A stretch of DNA of 64,000 nucleotides, taken from contig NZ_JACHLJ010000003.1 in NCBI RefSeq assembly GCF_014204545.1, forward strand, positions 372,001 to 436,000, read 5' to 3'. The translations under genes were made by a program, and so were the position numbers. The notes under the pieces are model-generated. The model was not told the origin of the DNA. It saw nothing but the letters and a program-made list of their open reading frames with translations, and did not search any database. This document shows positions 1 through 8,451 of this stretch, piece by piece; positions within the stretch are counted from its first letter, which is position 1; each line of letters starts with the position of its first letter. The stretch comes from Brevundimonas vesicularis. Lineage in GTDB: Bacteria; Pseudomonadota; Alphaproteobacteria; Caulobacterales; Caulobacteraceae.

Positions 1-1155
1 TGGCAGATGATCAAGGACAAGCTGGTCTTCCCGTTCCTGGATCTCGAGCTGGACTACTACGACCTGGGCATGGAGCACCGCGACGCCACCGACGACCAGG
101 TGACGATCGACGCGGCCCACGCGATCCAGAAGCACGGCGTCGGCGTGAAGTGCGCCACCATCACCCCGGACGAAGCCCGCGTGCAGGAGTTCGGCCTGAA
201 GAAGATGTGGAAGTCGCCGAACGGCACCATCCGCAACATCCTGGGCGGCGTGGTCTTCCGCGAGCCGATCATCTGCTCGAATGTGCCGCGCCTGGTTCCG
301 GGCTGGACCCAGCCGATCGTCGTCGGCCGCCACGCCTTCGGCGACCAGTACAAGGCCACCGACTTCCTGATGCCCGGCCCCGGCACCCTGACGATCAAGT
401 TCGTCGGCGAGGACGGCGAAGTGATCGAGCACGAGGTCTACAAGGCCCCGGGCGCCGGCGTGGCCATGGCCATGTACAACCAGGACGCCTCGATCCGCGA
501 GTTCGCCCACGCCAGCTTCGCCTATGGCCTGCAGCGCAACTATCCGGTCTATCTGTCGACCAAGAACACGATCCTCAAAGCCTATGACGGCCGCTTCAAG
601 GACCTGTTCCAGGAAGTGTTCGACGAACACTACGCCGCCGAGTTCAAGGCGCGCGGCCTGACCTATGAGCACCGCCTGATCGACGACATGGTCGCGGCCG
701 CGATGAAGTGGTCGGGCGGCTTCGTCTGGGCGTGCAAGAACTATGACGGCGACGTGCAGTCGGACGTCGTGGCGCAGGGCTTCGGCTCGCTGGGCCTGAT
801 GACCTCGGTCCTGATGACGCCGGACGGCAAGGTGCTGGAGACGGAAGCCGCCCACGGCACCGTGACCCGCCACTATCGCCAGCACCAGAAGGGCGAGGCC
901 ACCTCGACCAACTCGATCGCCTCGATCTTCGCCTGGACGCGCGGCTTCAAGCACCGCGCCAAGCTGGACGGCAACGCCGCCCTGGACCAGTTCGCCGACA
1001 CCTTGGAGAAGGTGGTCGTGGACACCGTCGAGGCCGGCTTCATGACCAAGGACCTGGCGCTGCTGGTCGGCGATCAGCAGGGCTGGCTCACCACCGAGGG
1101 CTTCCTCGACAAGGTCGCCGAGAACCTGAAGGGCGCTCTGCCGGACGTGGGCTAA
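1..1155 (+). CDS. icd: NADP-dependent isocitrate dehydrogenase (5' truncated by window)
   Basis: Oxidatively decarboxylates isocitrate to 2-oxoglutarate in the cytosolic TCA cycle, making NADPH. The frame is open from base 1 and about 20 N-terminal residues lie outside the window. It matches the eukaryote-like (monomer ~405 aa, homodimeric) IDH family throughout, including the substrate-loop segment [13 protein letters not shown], the stretch [17 protein letters not shown], and the C-terminal nucleotide segment [12 protein letters not shown] that is usual for NADP forms. The gene ends with a terminator at 1321-1350. Identity is certain; the start is not visible. Confidence 0.97.
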   Translation, partial: WQMIKDKLVFPFLDLELDYYDLGMEHRDATDDQVTIDAAHAIQKHGVGVKCATITPDEARVQEFGLKKMWKSPNGTIRNILGGVVFREPIICSNVPRLVPGWTQPIVVGRHAFGDQYKATDFLMPGPGTLTIKFVGEDGEVIEHEVYKAPGAGVAMAMYNQDASIREFAHASFAYGLQRNYPVYLSTKNTILKAYDGRFKDLFQEVFDEHYAAEFKARGLTYEHRLIDDMVAAAMKWSGGFVWACKNYDGDVQSDVVAQGFGSLGLMTSVLMTPDGKVLETEAAHGTVTRHYRQHQKGEATSTNSIASIFAWTRGFKHRAKLDGNAALDQFADTLEKVVVDTVEAGFMTKDLALLVGDQQGWLTTEGFLDKVAENLKGALPDVG

Positions 1156-1186
1156 GACTAGGCGGCGGGCGTCCGTGCGGCGTCCG

Positions 1187-1239
1187 CCCCCTCCACCACG
1201 CTGCGCGTGGGCCCCCTCCCCCGCTTCGCTGGGGAGGAA
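1187..1239. repeat. REP-like double hairpin after icd
   Basis: Two short GC-rich hairpins follow the icd stop: one around 1196-1210 (CCACG/CGTGG arms) and one with CTCCCC (1216-1221) pairing GGGGAG (1231-1236). Intergenic position and CCCTCC/GGGGAGG character resemble repetitive extragenic palindromes of Caulobacterales. Copy number elsewhere cannot be seen here. Confidence 0.4.
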
Positions 1240-1240
1240 T

Positions 1241-1309
1241 GTCCTCAAGCAGCGCAAAGCGCGGTAGGACAGACAAGACGTCCTCAAGCAGCGCGGAGCG
1301 CGGTAGGAC
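1241..1309. repeat. Tandem pair of 30-bp GTCCT...AGGAC hairpin repeats
   Basis: Two near-identical 30-bp units lie at 1241-1270 and 1280-1309, separated by 9 bp. Each starts GTCCTCAAGCAGCGC and ends GCGCGGTAGGAC. The GTCCT/AGGAC ends and the inner GCGC/GCGC arms make each unit a hairpin. They differ at only two loop bases. Diverged relatives occur at 28300-28334 and 62672-62709, so this looks like a dispersed repeat family. Confidence 0.65.
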
Positions 1310-1320
1310 AAGAACAATGA

Positions 1321-1350
1321 GCCCCGTCGGAGCGATCCGGCGGGGCTTTT
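1321..1350 (+). terminator. Intrinsic terminator of icd
   Basis: A 10-bp stem, GCCCCGTCGG (1321-1330) with CCGGCGGGGC (1337-1346) and one G-T pair, has a 6-nt loop and is followed directly by TTTT. It lies downstream of icd, after the repeat pair, and just before the next gene. Confidence 0.8.
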
Positions 1351-1402
1351 CGTTGTGTGATCGGCCGGGGCGTGCATGATCGGCGGTAATGAGGATGCGT
1401 TC

Positions 1403-1984
1403 GTGAAGCGGCTGTTTGGAAACCTGGTGCTGGCGGCGGTGGTCGTGGCGGTGCTGTCCTTCTTTGCGGCCCCTGCGGTGGCCTTCTTCGCCATTCGGTC
1501 GGCGGCCGAGGCGAACGACGTGGCGGGGCTGGCGCGGCTGATCGACTTCAACGCCGTGCGTCAGTCGTTGCGGCCGCAGCTGGCGGGACGGCCCGAGGCG
1601 ATGGCCCCAGCGCCGTCCTTCCTGGAAGACCCCATCGGCGCCTTCCGGCGTCAGATCGAGCAGAACCCGATCCTGCGCCAGCCGGACGTCGACGCCTATC
1701 TGACGCCCGCCGCCCTCACCGCCCTTCTGAAGGGCGAGGGCCGATACGCCAGCCAGCGCACGTCGGCGGGCGTGGCGCCGGCCTCGGAGCGCAGCCGCAA
1801 GCCCTGGCCCAGCCCCGCCTACTGGAGCGTCAACCGGGCGCGCATGGCGGTGACGGATCAGGGCGGGTCGCGCACCCTGTTCACCTTCGAGCGGCGCGGG
1901 CCGTTCGAGTGGAAGCTGGTTCACATCGGCCTGCCCGACGGAACGGCCCCGGCGGCGCCCGCCGTCACCGTCACCCCGCGATAA
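1403..1984 (+). CDS. DUF2939 family membrane-anchored protein (copy 1)
   Basis: Unknown function. A single N-terminal hydrophobic helix (about residues 4-25) is followed by a segment with the DUF2939 pattern: an alternating Ala/Asp helix, then LIDFNAVRQSLRPQL, and a C-terminal FTFERRGPFEWKLVHIGLP. The GTG at 1403 is chosen because GAGG lies 8 nt upstream and the protein then aligns end to end with the neighbouring paralogue; an in-frame ATG at 1376 would add nine residues. Probably an inner-membrane-anchored periplasmic protein. The family assignment is by recognition, not a search. Confidence 0.75.
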   Translation: MKRLFGNLVLAAVVVAVLSFFAAPAVAFFAIRSAAEANDVAGLARLIDFNAVRQSLRPQLAGRPEAMAPAPSFLEDPIGAFRRQIEQNPILRQPDVDAYLTPAALTALLKGEGRYASQRTSAGVAPASERSRKPWPSPAYWSVNRARMAVTDQGGSRTLFTFERRGPFEWKLVHIGLPDGTAPAAPAVTVTPR

Positions 1985-2033
1985 ACCGGCAACCGACGCC
2001 GCCCAGCCTGCGTTGGCGTTCCAAGGAGACGAC

Positions 2034-2588
2034 ATGAGCCGCAAGATCATCACCGGAGCCCTGATCGCCGTCGTCATCGGCGTAGTCGTCGCCCTGTTCG
2101 TCTCGCCCTTCATCGCCGCCCAGGCGCTGGTGCGGGCGGCGCGCACGGGAGATGCGGCCGGGCTGGAGCGGCAGGTGGACTTCCCGGCGTTCCGCACCAG
2201 CCTGAAGAGCGAGCTGAACGCGCGCGCGGCCCTGGAAATCCGCAACCGGACCAAGGGCGACACCGGCCTGGCGGCGCTGGGCATGCTGCTGGCCCCGTCG
2301 CTGGTCGAAGGCGCGGTCGACAACTTCGTCACGCCGCAAGGCATCGCCGCCATGGTCCGCTCCGGCGAGACGCCCGAACCGGAACGGCCCGTGCCCGCCG
2401 ACGACACGCCGGCGGTGGACAAGGACAAGATCCGCCAATCCTGGGCCTATCGCGGGCTCAACACCTTCGCCGTCACCCTGACGCGCGACGATCGGCCGGA
2501 CGATGCGCTGGTGCTGATCATGGAACGCCGCACGCCCTTCACCTGGAAGCTGGCCGGGGTCGATCTGACGCCCGACCCGATGGGTTGA
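2034..2588 (+). CDS. DUF2939 family membrane-anchored protein (copy 2)
   Basis: Tandem paralogue of the preceding gene: N-terminal membrane helix (residues 5-24), then ALVRAARTGDAAGLERQVDFPAFRTSL and a C-terminal MERRTPFTWKLAGVDL, matching the same landmarks of copy 1. The ATG at 2034 is supported by AAGGAG at 2023-2028; an in-frame ATG at 2013 lacks a ribosome site. The 49-nt gap suggests co-transcription with copy 1. Role unknown. Confidence 0.77.
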   Translation: MSRKIITGALIAVVIGVVVALFVSPFIAAQALVRAARTGDAAGLERQVDFPAFRTSLKSELNARAALEIRNRTKGDTGLAALGMLLAPSLVEGAVDNFVTPQGIAAMVRSGETPEPERPVPADDTPAVDKDKIRQSWAYRGLNTFAVTLTRDDRPDDALVLIMERRTPFTWKLAGVDLTPDPMG

Positions 2589-2906
2589 GACGGTCGGGGA
2601 CAAAAACACCGTCTAAAGTGTCTAATTCGTCTGATTGGACGGCGGGGCGCCGATCAAAAATGGAGTGCAATAGGTGCACTTGTCTTGGGTGCGCGGCCTC
2701 CTCTGTGGTGAGCGGAGAGTATAGGCCGTCCCTGCGGCACGCTCAGGAAACGGACGCTCCGGGACCTGAAGCCGTTGAATAGCAAGGCTGTCAGGTTCGA
2801 AAGTGCGATGGATTACCCTCTCCCATTGGAAGAGGGCTTGAGCGGACGAACGCTCAGCGATCGTTCTTGCGCAAAAGGGTGCGGGTCGGGCGGTGCGACA
2901 TGGCCC
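2589..2906. other. Intergenic region between convergent genes with an orphan palindrome
   Basis: No credible gene lies here. Visible structures are a 7-bp hairpin overlapping the upstream stop (AGACGGT 2588-2594 with ACCGTCT 2608-2614), a perfect interrupted palindrome AGTGCA-N5-TGCACT at 2664-2680, and a small CCCTCT/AGAGGG hairpin at 2816-2836. Both flanking genes point into this gap, so an operator has no evident target. A decayed gene or small RNA is possible but unproven. Confidence 0.4.
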
Positions 2907-2961
2907 ACCCGCCGACCCTCATCCGGCCCTGCGGGCCACCTTCTCCCACTGGGAGAAGGGC
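2907..2961. repeat. REP-like palindromic element downstream of alaS
   Basis: Contains a perfect 9-bp hairpin, CCTTCTCCC (2939-2947) with GGGAGAAGG (2951-2959), preceded by a GGCCC/GGGCC arm. The CCCTTCTCCC-AGTGGGAGAAGG unit followed by GATGAGGG (minus strand) is a repeat type common in proteobacterial intergenic DNA. It sits 9 bp beyond the alaS stop and may protect the alaS mRNA 3' end. Confidence 0.6.
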
Positions 2962-2969
2962 ATCGTCAT

Positions 2970-5615
2970 TTAGGCCAGCGCCGCGCGCACCGCCGCCAGG
3001 CCGTCTTCGGCCTTGGAGCCGTCGGGGGCGCCGCCTTGGGCGAAGTCGGGTTTGCCGCCGGCGCCCTGGCCGCCCATGGCGATGACGGCGGCGCGGGCCA
3101 GGTCGGCGGCGTTGACGCGGTCGGTCAGGTCGGAGGTCACGGCGACGGTGACCGCCGCCTTGCCCTCGGTGACGCCGATCAGGGCGACGACGCCGGTTCC
3201 GACCTGTTTCCTGAAGTCTTCGGCGACGCCGCGCAGACCCTTGCCGTCCACGCCGTCCAGCACGCGGGCCATGAGCTTGACGCCGTTGATCTCTTCAGGC
3301 GCGGACGACGCGCCCGAGCCGCCGCCCAGGGCCAGCTGCTTCTTCAGCTCGGCGACCTGTTTCTCCAGCGTCTTGACCGAGGCGGTCAGGCTGTCGACGC
3401 GGGCGGGGACGTCGGCGGTCTGGATCTTGAAGCTCTGGGCCAGCGAACGGGCGACGCCGGCCTGGGCCAGCAGATACTGACGCGCGGCCTCGCCGGTCAG
3501 GGCCTCGATGCGGCGCACCCCGGCGGCGACGCCGGTTTCCTGAACGATCTTGAACAGGGCGATGTCGCCGGTGCGGGCAACGTGGGTGCCGCCGCACAGT
3601 TCGACCGAATAGGGGGCGTTGTCGCCGACGAGCGAACGGCCGAGCGTCAGGACGCGGACCTCGTCGCCGTATTTCTCGCCGAACAAGGCGATGGCGCCGG
3701 CCTCGATGGCCTCCTGCGGGGCCATCAGCTTGGTTTCCGCCGGGACGTTCTGGCGGATCACGGCGTTGACCTCGGCCTCGATGGCGGCCAGCTCGTCCTC
3801 GGTCACGGGGGCCCCGTGGCTGAAGTCGAAGCGGGCGCGCTCGGCGTCGACCAGCTGACCCTTCTGGGCGACCGCCGGGCCGAGCACATTCTTCAGCGCC
3901 GTATGCAGCAGGTGGGCGGCGGAGTGGTTGGCGCGGCTGGTGCGGCGCTTCTCGGCGTCCACCAGCTGGGCGGCGCGGGTTCCGATCTCCAGCTTGCCGG
4001 ACGTGACCTGGGCCACCAGGACGTGCAGATCGCCGGCGTGTTTGCGCACGTCGATGACCTCGGCCTCTCCGCCCGGCCATTCCAGGGCGCCATGGTCGCC
4101 AGCCTGGCCGCCGCTTTCGGCATAGAAGGGGGTGGTGTCGAACAACACTTCGACGATGTCGCCGGCCTCGGCCGTCTCGACGGGCGCGCCGGCGTTCATG
4201 ATGGCCAGGACCTCGCCCGAGCCTTCGATAGTGTCATAGCCGGTGAAGACGGTCGGCCCCATCCGGTCGCGGATCGCCAGCCATTCGTTGGTGTTGGCGG
4301 TCTGGCCCGAGCCCTTCCAGTTCTCGCGCGAACGCTGGCGCTGTTCGGCCATGGCGGCCTCGAAGCCGTCGATGTTGACCGAGAAACCGCGACGACGGGC
4401 CTCGTCCTGGGTCAGGTCCAGCGGGAAGCCGTAAGTGTCCGACAGGGTGAAGGCCGTCTGGCCGTCCAGCATGTCGCCGGGCCGGAAGCCCTGAACCGCC
4501 GTGTCAAACAGGGCCATGCCGCGGCCGAGCGTGGTGCGGAAGCGGACCTCTTCCTGCTTCAGCGTGTCCTCGATGAAGGGCTGGGCGCGGGCCAGTTCGG
4601 GATAGGCGTCGCCCATCTGGGCCACCAGGGTCGGGACCAGACGGTGCATCAGCGGATCGGCGGCGCCCAGCAGGTGGGCGTGGCGCATGGCGCGGCGCAT
4701 GATGCGGCGCAGCACATAGCCCCGGCCTTCGTTCGACGGGGTCACGCCGTCGGCGATCAGGAAGGACGACGAGCGCAGGTGGTCGGCGATGACGCGGTGG
4801 CTGGCGGCCTGGTCGCCGTCCGACTTGGTCGAGGTGGCGTCTTCGGACGCGGCGATCAGCGTCTTGAACAGGTCGGTTTCGAAGACCGAATGCACGCCCT
4901 GGAGCACGGTAGTCATCCGCTCCAGACCCATGCCGGTGTCCACGCTGGGCTTGGGAAGGTTGCGAACGATCTGATCGTTCTCCTTCTCATACTGCATGAA
5001 GACGTTGTTCCAGATTTCGACGTAGCGGTCGCCGTCCTCGTCCGGCGAACCGGGAGGGCCGCCGGCGATCTTGTCGCCGTGGTCCCAGAAGATCTCGGTG
5101 CAGGGGCCGCACGGACCCGAGTCGCCCATGGCCCAGAAGTTGTCCGAGCCGGCGATGCGGATGATCTTGTCGTCGGAGAAGCCGGTGACCTTCTTCCAGA
5201 TCGCGGCGGCCTCATCGTCATCGATATAGACGGTGACCAAGAGGCGTTTGGGATCCAGGTCGAAGTCCTGGGTGACCAGGTTCCACGCCTTCTCGATGGC
5301 GTGTTCCTTGAAGTAGTCGCCGAACGAGAAGTTGCCCAGCATCTCGAAGAAGGTCAGGTGGCGGGCGGTATAGCCGACGTTGTCCAGGTCGTTGTGCTTG
5401 CCCCCGGCGCGCACGCATTTCTGCGAGCTGGTCGCGCGCGGATAGGGCGGCTTGGCGGCGCCGGTGAAATAGTCCTTGAACGGCACCATGCCCGCGTTGA
5501 CGAAGAGCAGCGACGGGTCGTTCTGCGGCACCAGCGGGGCCGAATGGACCTTGGCGTGGCCGTCCGCCGCGAAATAGTCGAGGTAGGTGGCGCGGATCTC
5601 GTTCAGGCTGGGCAT
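2970..5615 (-). CDS. alaS: Alanine--tRNA ligase
   Basis: Charges tRNA-Ala with alanine and edits mischarged Ser/Gly. At 881 aa it has normal length. In order it has the class II catalytic core (FVNAGMVPFKDYF, RHLTFFEMLGNFSFGDYF), the tRNA-recognition region, the editing domain with zinc motif HSAAH and the distal CGGTH, and the C-terminal DHHA1-type oligomerisation domain ending GGGKPDFAQGG. It stands alone on the minus strand between two convergent or unrelated genes. Confidence 0.98.
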   Translation of the reverse strand: MPSLNEIRATYLDYFAADGHAKVHSAPLVPQNDPSLLFVNAGMVPFKDYFTGAAKPPYPRATSSQKCVRAGGKHNDLDNVGYTARHLTFFEMLGNFSFGDYFKEHAIEKAWNLVTQDFDLDPKRLLVTVYIDDDEAAAIWKKVTGFSDDKIIRIAGSDNFWAMGDSGPCGPCTEIFWDHGDKIAGGPPGSPDEDGDRYVEIWNNVFMQYEKENDQIVRNLPKPSVDTGMGLERMTTVLQGVHSVFETDLFKTLIAASEDATSTKSDGDQAASHRVIADHLRSSSFLIADGVTPSNEGRGYVLRRIMRRAMRHAHLLGAADPLMHRLVPTLVAQMGDAYPELARAQPFIEDTLKQEEVRFRTTLGRGMALFDTAVQGFRPGDMLDGQTAFTLSDTYGFPLDLTQDEARRRGFSVNIDGFEAAMAEQRQRSRENWKGSGQTANTNEWLAIRDRMGPTVFTGYDTIEGSGEVLAIMNAGAPVETAEAGDIVEVLFDTTPFYAESGGQAGDHGALEWPGGEAEVIDVRKHAGDLHVLVAQVTSGKLEIGTRAAQLVDAEKRRTSRANHSAAHLLHTALKNVLGPAVAQKGQLVDAERARFDFSHGAPVTEDELAAIEAEVNAVIRQNVPAETKLMAPQEAIEAGAIALFGEKYGDEVRVLTLGRSLVGDNAPYSVELCGGTHVARTGDIALFKIVQETGVAAGVRRIEALTGEAARQYLLAQAGVARSLAQSFKIQTADVPARVDSLTASVKTLEKQVAELKKQLALGGGSGASSAPEEINGVKLMARVLDGVDGKGLRGVAEDFRKQVGTGVVALIGVTEGKAAVTVAVTSDLTDRVNAADLARAAVIAMGGQGAGGKPDFAQGGAPDGSKAEDGLAAVRAALA

Positions 5616-5829
5616 TCGGCGTGTCTTCGGCTGGGGCGGTCGCTAGGAACCGGCGTCTTATAGGGTTTTGGCGGGGAGCGCATCATCTGGGGGGGGCGGA
5701 CAGCCTTAGTCGCTGAAGGGCTTCTGGGACATGGTCATGTGAAGCAGGCATCCGGATCATTATCGAATGCGACAGGCTCGGTCTGTTTCATCGGTTGCTG
5801 GCTTGGCGGCAATCAAGCAACATCATTCG

Positions 5830-6225
5830 ATGTGGCGCATGATGATCAAGAGCTTGGTTTCTCTGGCCGTCCTGGAGACACTTGTTTCGTGCTCGCCAAG
5901 CACGCGGGTTTCACTGCGAAATGAGACTGGCGTGGACGTAACCACGCAGATCAACGGAGAAGTCGTACGGCTGTCGCCGGGCGAAACCAGCAGGCCCTTC
6001 ATTCTGGCATGGGGGCCTCAACAACACTGGACAAAGGAAATCCGGGGCGGTGATTGCGCCTATCGATATTTGTATGATGCCTATGAGCAGGGTTTGAACC
6101 TACCAAAGCCTGCGTTGACGCGAAGCCCGACCATTCTGGTGCTTGATCAGCACTTCCGCTTGACGGCGACAGATGCAGACGGCGTCGGTCTCGGCTCGGT
6201 GAACGCCGAGCGACGCTGCTCCTGA
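5830..6225 (+). CDS. Putative small lipoprotein, low-GC
   Basis: Not recognised. A start at ATG 5830 (or 5839/5842) gives a short basic N-terminus, a hydrophobic stretch and a lipobox-like LVS-Cys around residue 21, so it is probably an outer- or inner-membrane lipoprotein of about 110 mature residues. The rest reads as a small beta-rich domain (RVSLRNETGVDVTTQING, later WTKEIRGGDCAYRY). Base composition is visibly less GC-rich than both neighbours, with more A/T-ending codons, which suggests acquisition. No strong ribosome site is visible, so the exact start is uncertain. Confidence 0.6.
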   Translation: MWRMMIKSLVSLAVLETLVSCSPSTRVSLRNETGVDVTTQINGEVVRLSPGETSRPFILAWGPQQHWTKEIRGGDCAYRYLYDAYEQGLNLPKPALTRSPTILVLDQHFRLTATDADGVGLGSVNAERRCS

Positions 6226-6273
6226 GCCACCCCAAATTCGAAGACGCGACATGATTGTCGGCGCTTGCCCGCC

Positions 6274-7134
6274 TCATACCTTCGGCGGCGGGCCGAACTT
6301 GCCGGACTGGTAGTCCTGGATCGCCTGGATGATCTCGTCGCGGGTGTTCATGACAAAGGGGCCGTGGCTGAAGACCGGCTCGCCGATGGGGTCGGCATGG
6401 CCTAGCAGCACCACGGCGTCGGTGGTCGCCGTGATCTGGACCGCATCGCCATCGGACAAAGCGGCGAGGTTCCATTGCGGCACGGGGGCGACAGCGACGG
6501 CGATCTCGCCCTTGACGCCATAGAGGAAGACGTTGCGGCCGGGGGCGATGGGCGTCTCGAACGTCGCGCCGGCGGGCAGGCGCACGACCGCCAGATGAAT
6601 GTCGATCAGGGACTGGATCGGCGCCTTCACGCCCAGCCAGTCGCCGGAGACGGGCTCGACCGTGACGCCGGCGTCGGTGGTGAAGGTCGGGATGTCGGAC
6701 TTCTGCAGGCCGATATAGTCCGGCTTGGTCATCTTCAGCCGCGAGGGCAGGTTCACCCACAGCTGCAGGATCTCCATCGGCCCGCCGTCGCGCTTGAAGT
6801 CGGCCGGAGACAGTTCGGCGTGGATCAGGCCCGAGCCGGCGGTCATCCACTGGATGCCGCCCGCCTTGATGATGCTCTCGCCGCCGCCGGAGTCGTTGTG
6901 GGCCAGTTCGCCGTCCAGAATGAAGGTGACGGTCTCGAACCCCCTGTGCGGGTGCGGGCCGAACGGCAGCCCGGCGTTGCCCGGCGCATAGGTCTGGGGC
7001 CCGTGGTGGTTCAGGAACAGGAAGGGATCGATCTGATCCACACCGGGGCCGGGCACCGGACGGCGGGTGGTCAGGTCGCCGATGTCGTCGCGATGGGCGG
7101 GGTGCAGGCTAAGGACGGAACGGGGCTGGGTCAT
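6274..7134 (-). CDS. Pirin family protein
   Basis: Bicupin of the pirin family (286 aa, normal length). The N-terminal cupin carries the usual metal ligands: H61 and H63 in GPHPHRGFET, then H105 and E107 in SGLIHAELS. The C-terminal cupin includes PGRNVFLYGVKGE. Some bacterial pirins have quercetinase activity and others bind central-metabolism enzymes; the sequence does not say which. It sits alone between the small lipoprotein gene and a secreted-protein gene on the same strand. Confidence 0.9.
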   Translation of the reverse strand: MTQPRSVLSLHPAHRDDIGDLTTRRPVPGPGVDQIDPFLFLNHHGPQTYAPGNAGLPFGPHPHRGFETVTFILDGELAHNDSGGGESIIKAGGIQWMTAGSGLIHAELSPADFKRDGGPMEILQLWVNLPSRLKMTKPDYIGLQKSDIPTFTTDAGVTVEPVSGDWLGVKAPIQSLIDIHLAVVRLPAGATFETPIAPGRNVFLYGVKGEIAVAVAPVPQWNLAALSDGDAVQITATTDAVVLLGHADPIGEPVFSHGPFVMNTRDEIIQAIQDYQSGKFGPPPKV

Positions 7135-7186
7135 TCGCTACATATAGGGTGGCGGATCGGCGCTGGCGAGATAAGGGGTGGCGAGA

Positions 7187-7780
7187 TCAGCCTGGGCGGG
7201 TCGCCGTGATGGAACGGGCGCGGCCGTCCCGGATCCATTCGCCAGCCCAGCCGTCCGCCGCCGCATGCAGACGCAGTTCGCCTTCGGACAGGGGAATGAC
7301 GACGACCTCGCCCTGGGTCGAGACCGGGCCGGCGAAGCCCGTTTGTTCGACCCCGGCGGGAGCATCCAGACTTCGCCAGGCGCCCTCGACCCGACGGCCC
7401 TCGCCTCGGTCAGTCAGGGATAGCGACAGCAAGGGCTTTCCGTCCGGCTGGGCGATGCGCCAGCGGCCGTCCAGCGGGCCCATCGCGGCTTCGGCGTCGA
7501 TCGCGGCCTGGGCCACGCCCTGATCATAGGTCGTTTGGCTGTCGGAGGGGCTGAACTCATAGTCGCCGGCGTAGTCGTCGACCGCAACCGGGGCCGTCAG
7601 GGGACGGCGATGCAGGTCGGTCGCGGCGTCCCCCTCGGCCGTTTCGCGCCCGAAACGGGACGGCGACTGATAGGGGCGAACGGCCGGCGCGCGATAGGTC
7701 TCCGGCGTCGCGTCAAGAAGCCCGGTCGTCTGAATGGCGGGCTCCAGAGCGACGGCGGACATCAAGGCGAGCAGCAACAT
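7187..7780 (-). CDS. Secreted protein of unknown function
   Basis: Not recognised. The protein has 197 aa with a short hydrophobic N-terminus (LLLALMSAVALEP) consistent with a signal peptide. A low-complexity linker follows, then DDYAGDYEFSPSDSQTTYDQGVAQA and a beta-rich C-terminal half (GRWRIAQPDGKPLLSLSLTDRGEGRRVEGAWRSL) that looks like a lipocalin- or avidin-like fold. AGGGTGGG lies just upstream of the ATG. It diverges from sdhC with about 200 bp between. Confidence 0.7.
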   Translation of the reverse strand: MLLLALMSAVALEPAIQTTGLLDATPETYRAPAVRPYQSPSRFGRETAEGDAATDLHRRPLTAPVAVDDYAGDYEFSPSDSQTTYDQGVAQAAIDAEAAMGPLDGRWRIAQPDGKPLLSLSLTDRGEGRRVEGAWRSLDAPAGVEQTGFAGPVSTQGEVVVIPLSEGELRLHAAADGWAGEWIRDGRARSITATRPG

Positions 7781-7986
7781 GAGCCCACCCTGCCAAATCG
7801 CCCGGCGCGTCGCCTAGCCATCGAACGGGCGCTGAACGCAATCGTGATCCGTCGTGATGGAACCGACGTAAACCGTACAATCGGTCGATCTGGGGGTCTG
7901 TGCGTTGACACCGGCCCCACAGGGTCACAAAAGCCTTCGCAACCGCACACGGCGATTGAATTCATTCGCTTTTGAGAACCATTCGC

Positions 7987-8451
7987 ATGAACCAGCCCAA
8001 CCCGACGCCGGGTGGCGCCTCAAGCGACCGGACGGGTCGCTTCGTCACTCAACCGAACGGACATATCGCGCCGCTTTCGCCCCACATGGGCGTCTGGCGC
8101 TGGCACGTCACCATGACGGCCTCCATTCTATTCCGCGCGACGATCATCGCCGCCACGGTCGGCGTGCTGTTCGTCCTGGCCTGGCTGGGCGCGCTGGCGT
8201 TCGGGCCCGAGGCGTTCCAGAGCGCGCTCGATCTGGCCGGATCGCCGCTGGGCCTGCTGGTCTTCTTCGGTCTGACGGTCGTGCTGTTCTCCTTCATCCT
8301 GAACGGTGCGCGTCACACCTACAATGACACCGGCAACGGTCTGACGGTGAAGTCGGCGACCGCGCTGTCGAACATCGCGGTGTGGGGGCCGATCCCGCTG
8401 GCCGTGCTGTTCTGGGTCGTGCTGTTCGCCACGGGGAGGGTTTCGCTGTGA
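7987..8451 (+). CDS. sdhC: Succinate dehydrogenase, cytochrome b556 subunit
   Basis: Membrane anchor of complex II. It has three helices after the N-terminal signature SPHMGVWRWHVTMTASILFRAT, where the Ser/Arg of the quinone site normally lie. The likely haem-ligand motif is RHTYNDTG in LNGARHTYNDTGNG, at the position of E. coli SdhC His84. ATG 7987 is chosen over a TTG at 7972. It is the first gene of sdhCDAB and its stop overlaps the sdhD start as GTGA. Confidence 0.93.
   Translation: MNQPNPTPGGASSDRTGRFVTQPNGHIAPLSPHMGVWRWHVTMTASILFRATIIAATVGVLFVLAWLGALAFGPEAFQSALDLAGSPLGLLVFFGLTVVLFSFILNGARHTYNDTGNGLTVKSATALSNIAVWGPIPLAVLFWVVLFATGRVSL

Noticed and set aside
2775-5663. A 962-codon plus-strand open frame
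   Set aside because: It runs opposite alaS along its whole length; alaS has all family motifs. Such long antisense frames are a by-product of high GC.
7905-7933. TTGACA at 7905-7910 as the -35 of a sdhCDAB promoter
   Set aside because: A perfect -35 hexamer, but no acceptable -10 is found at 16-18 nt, so I do not annotate it.
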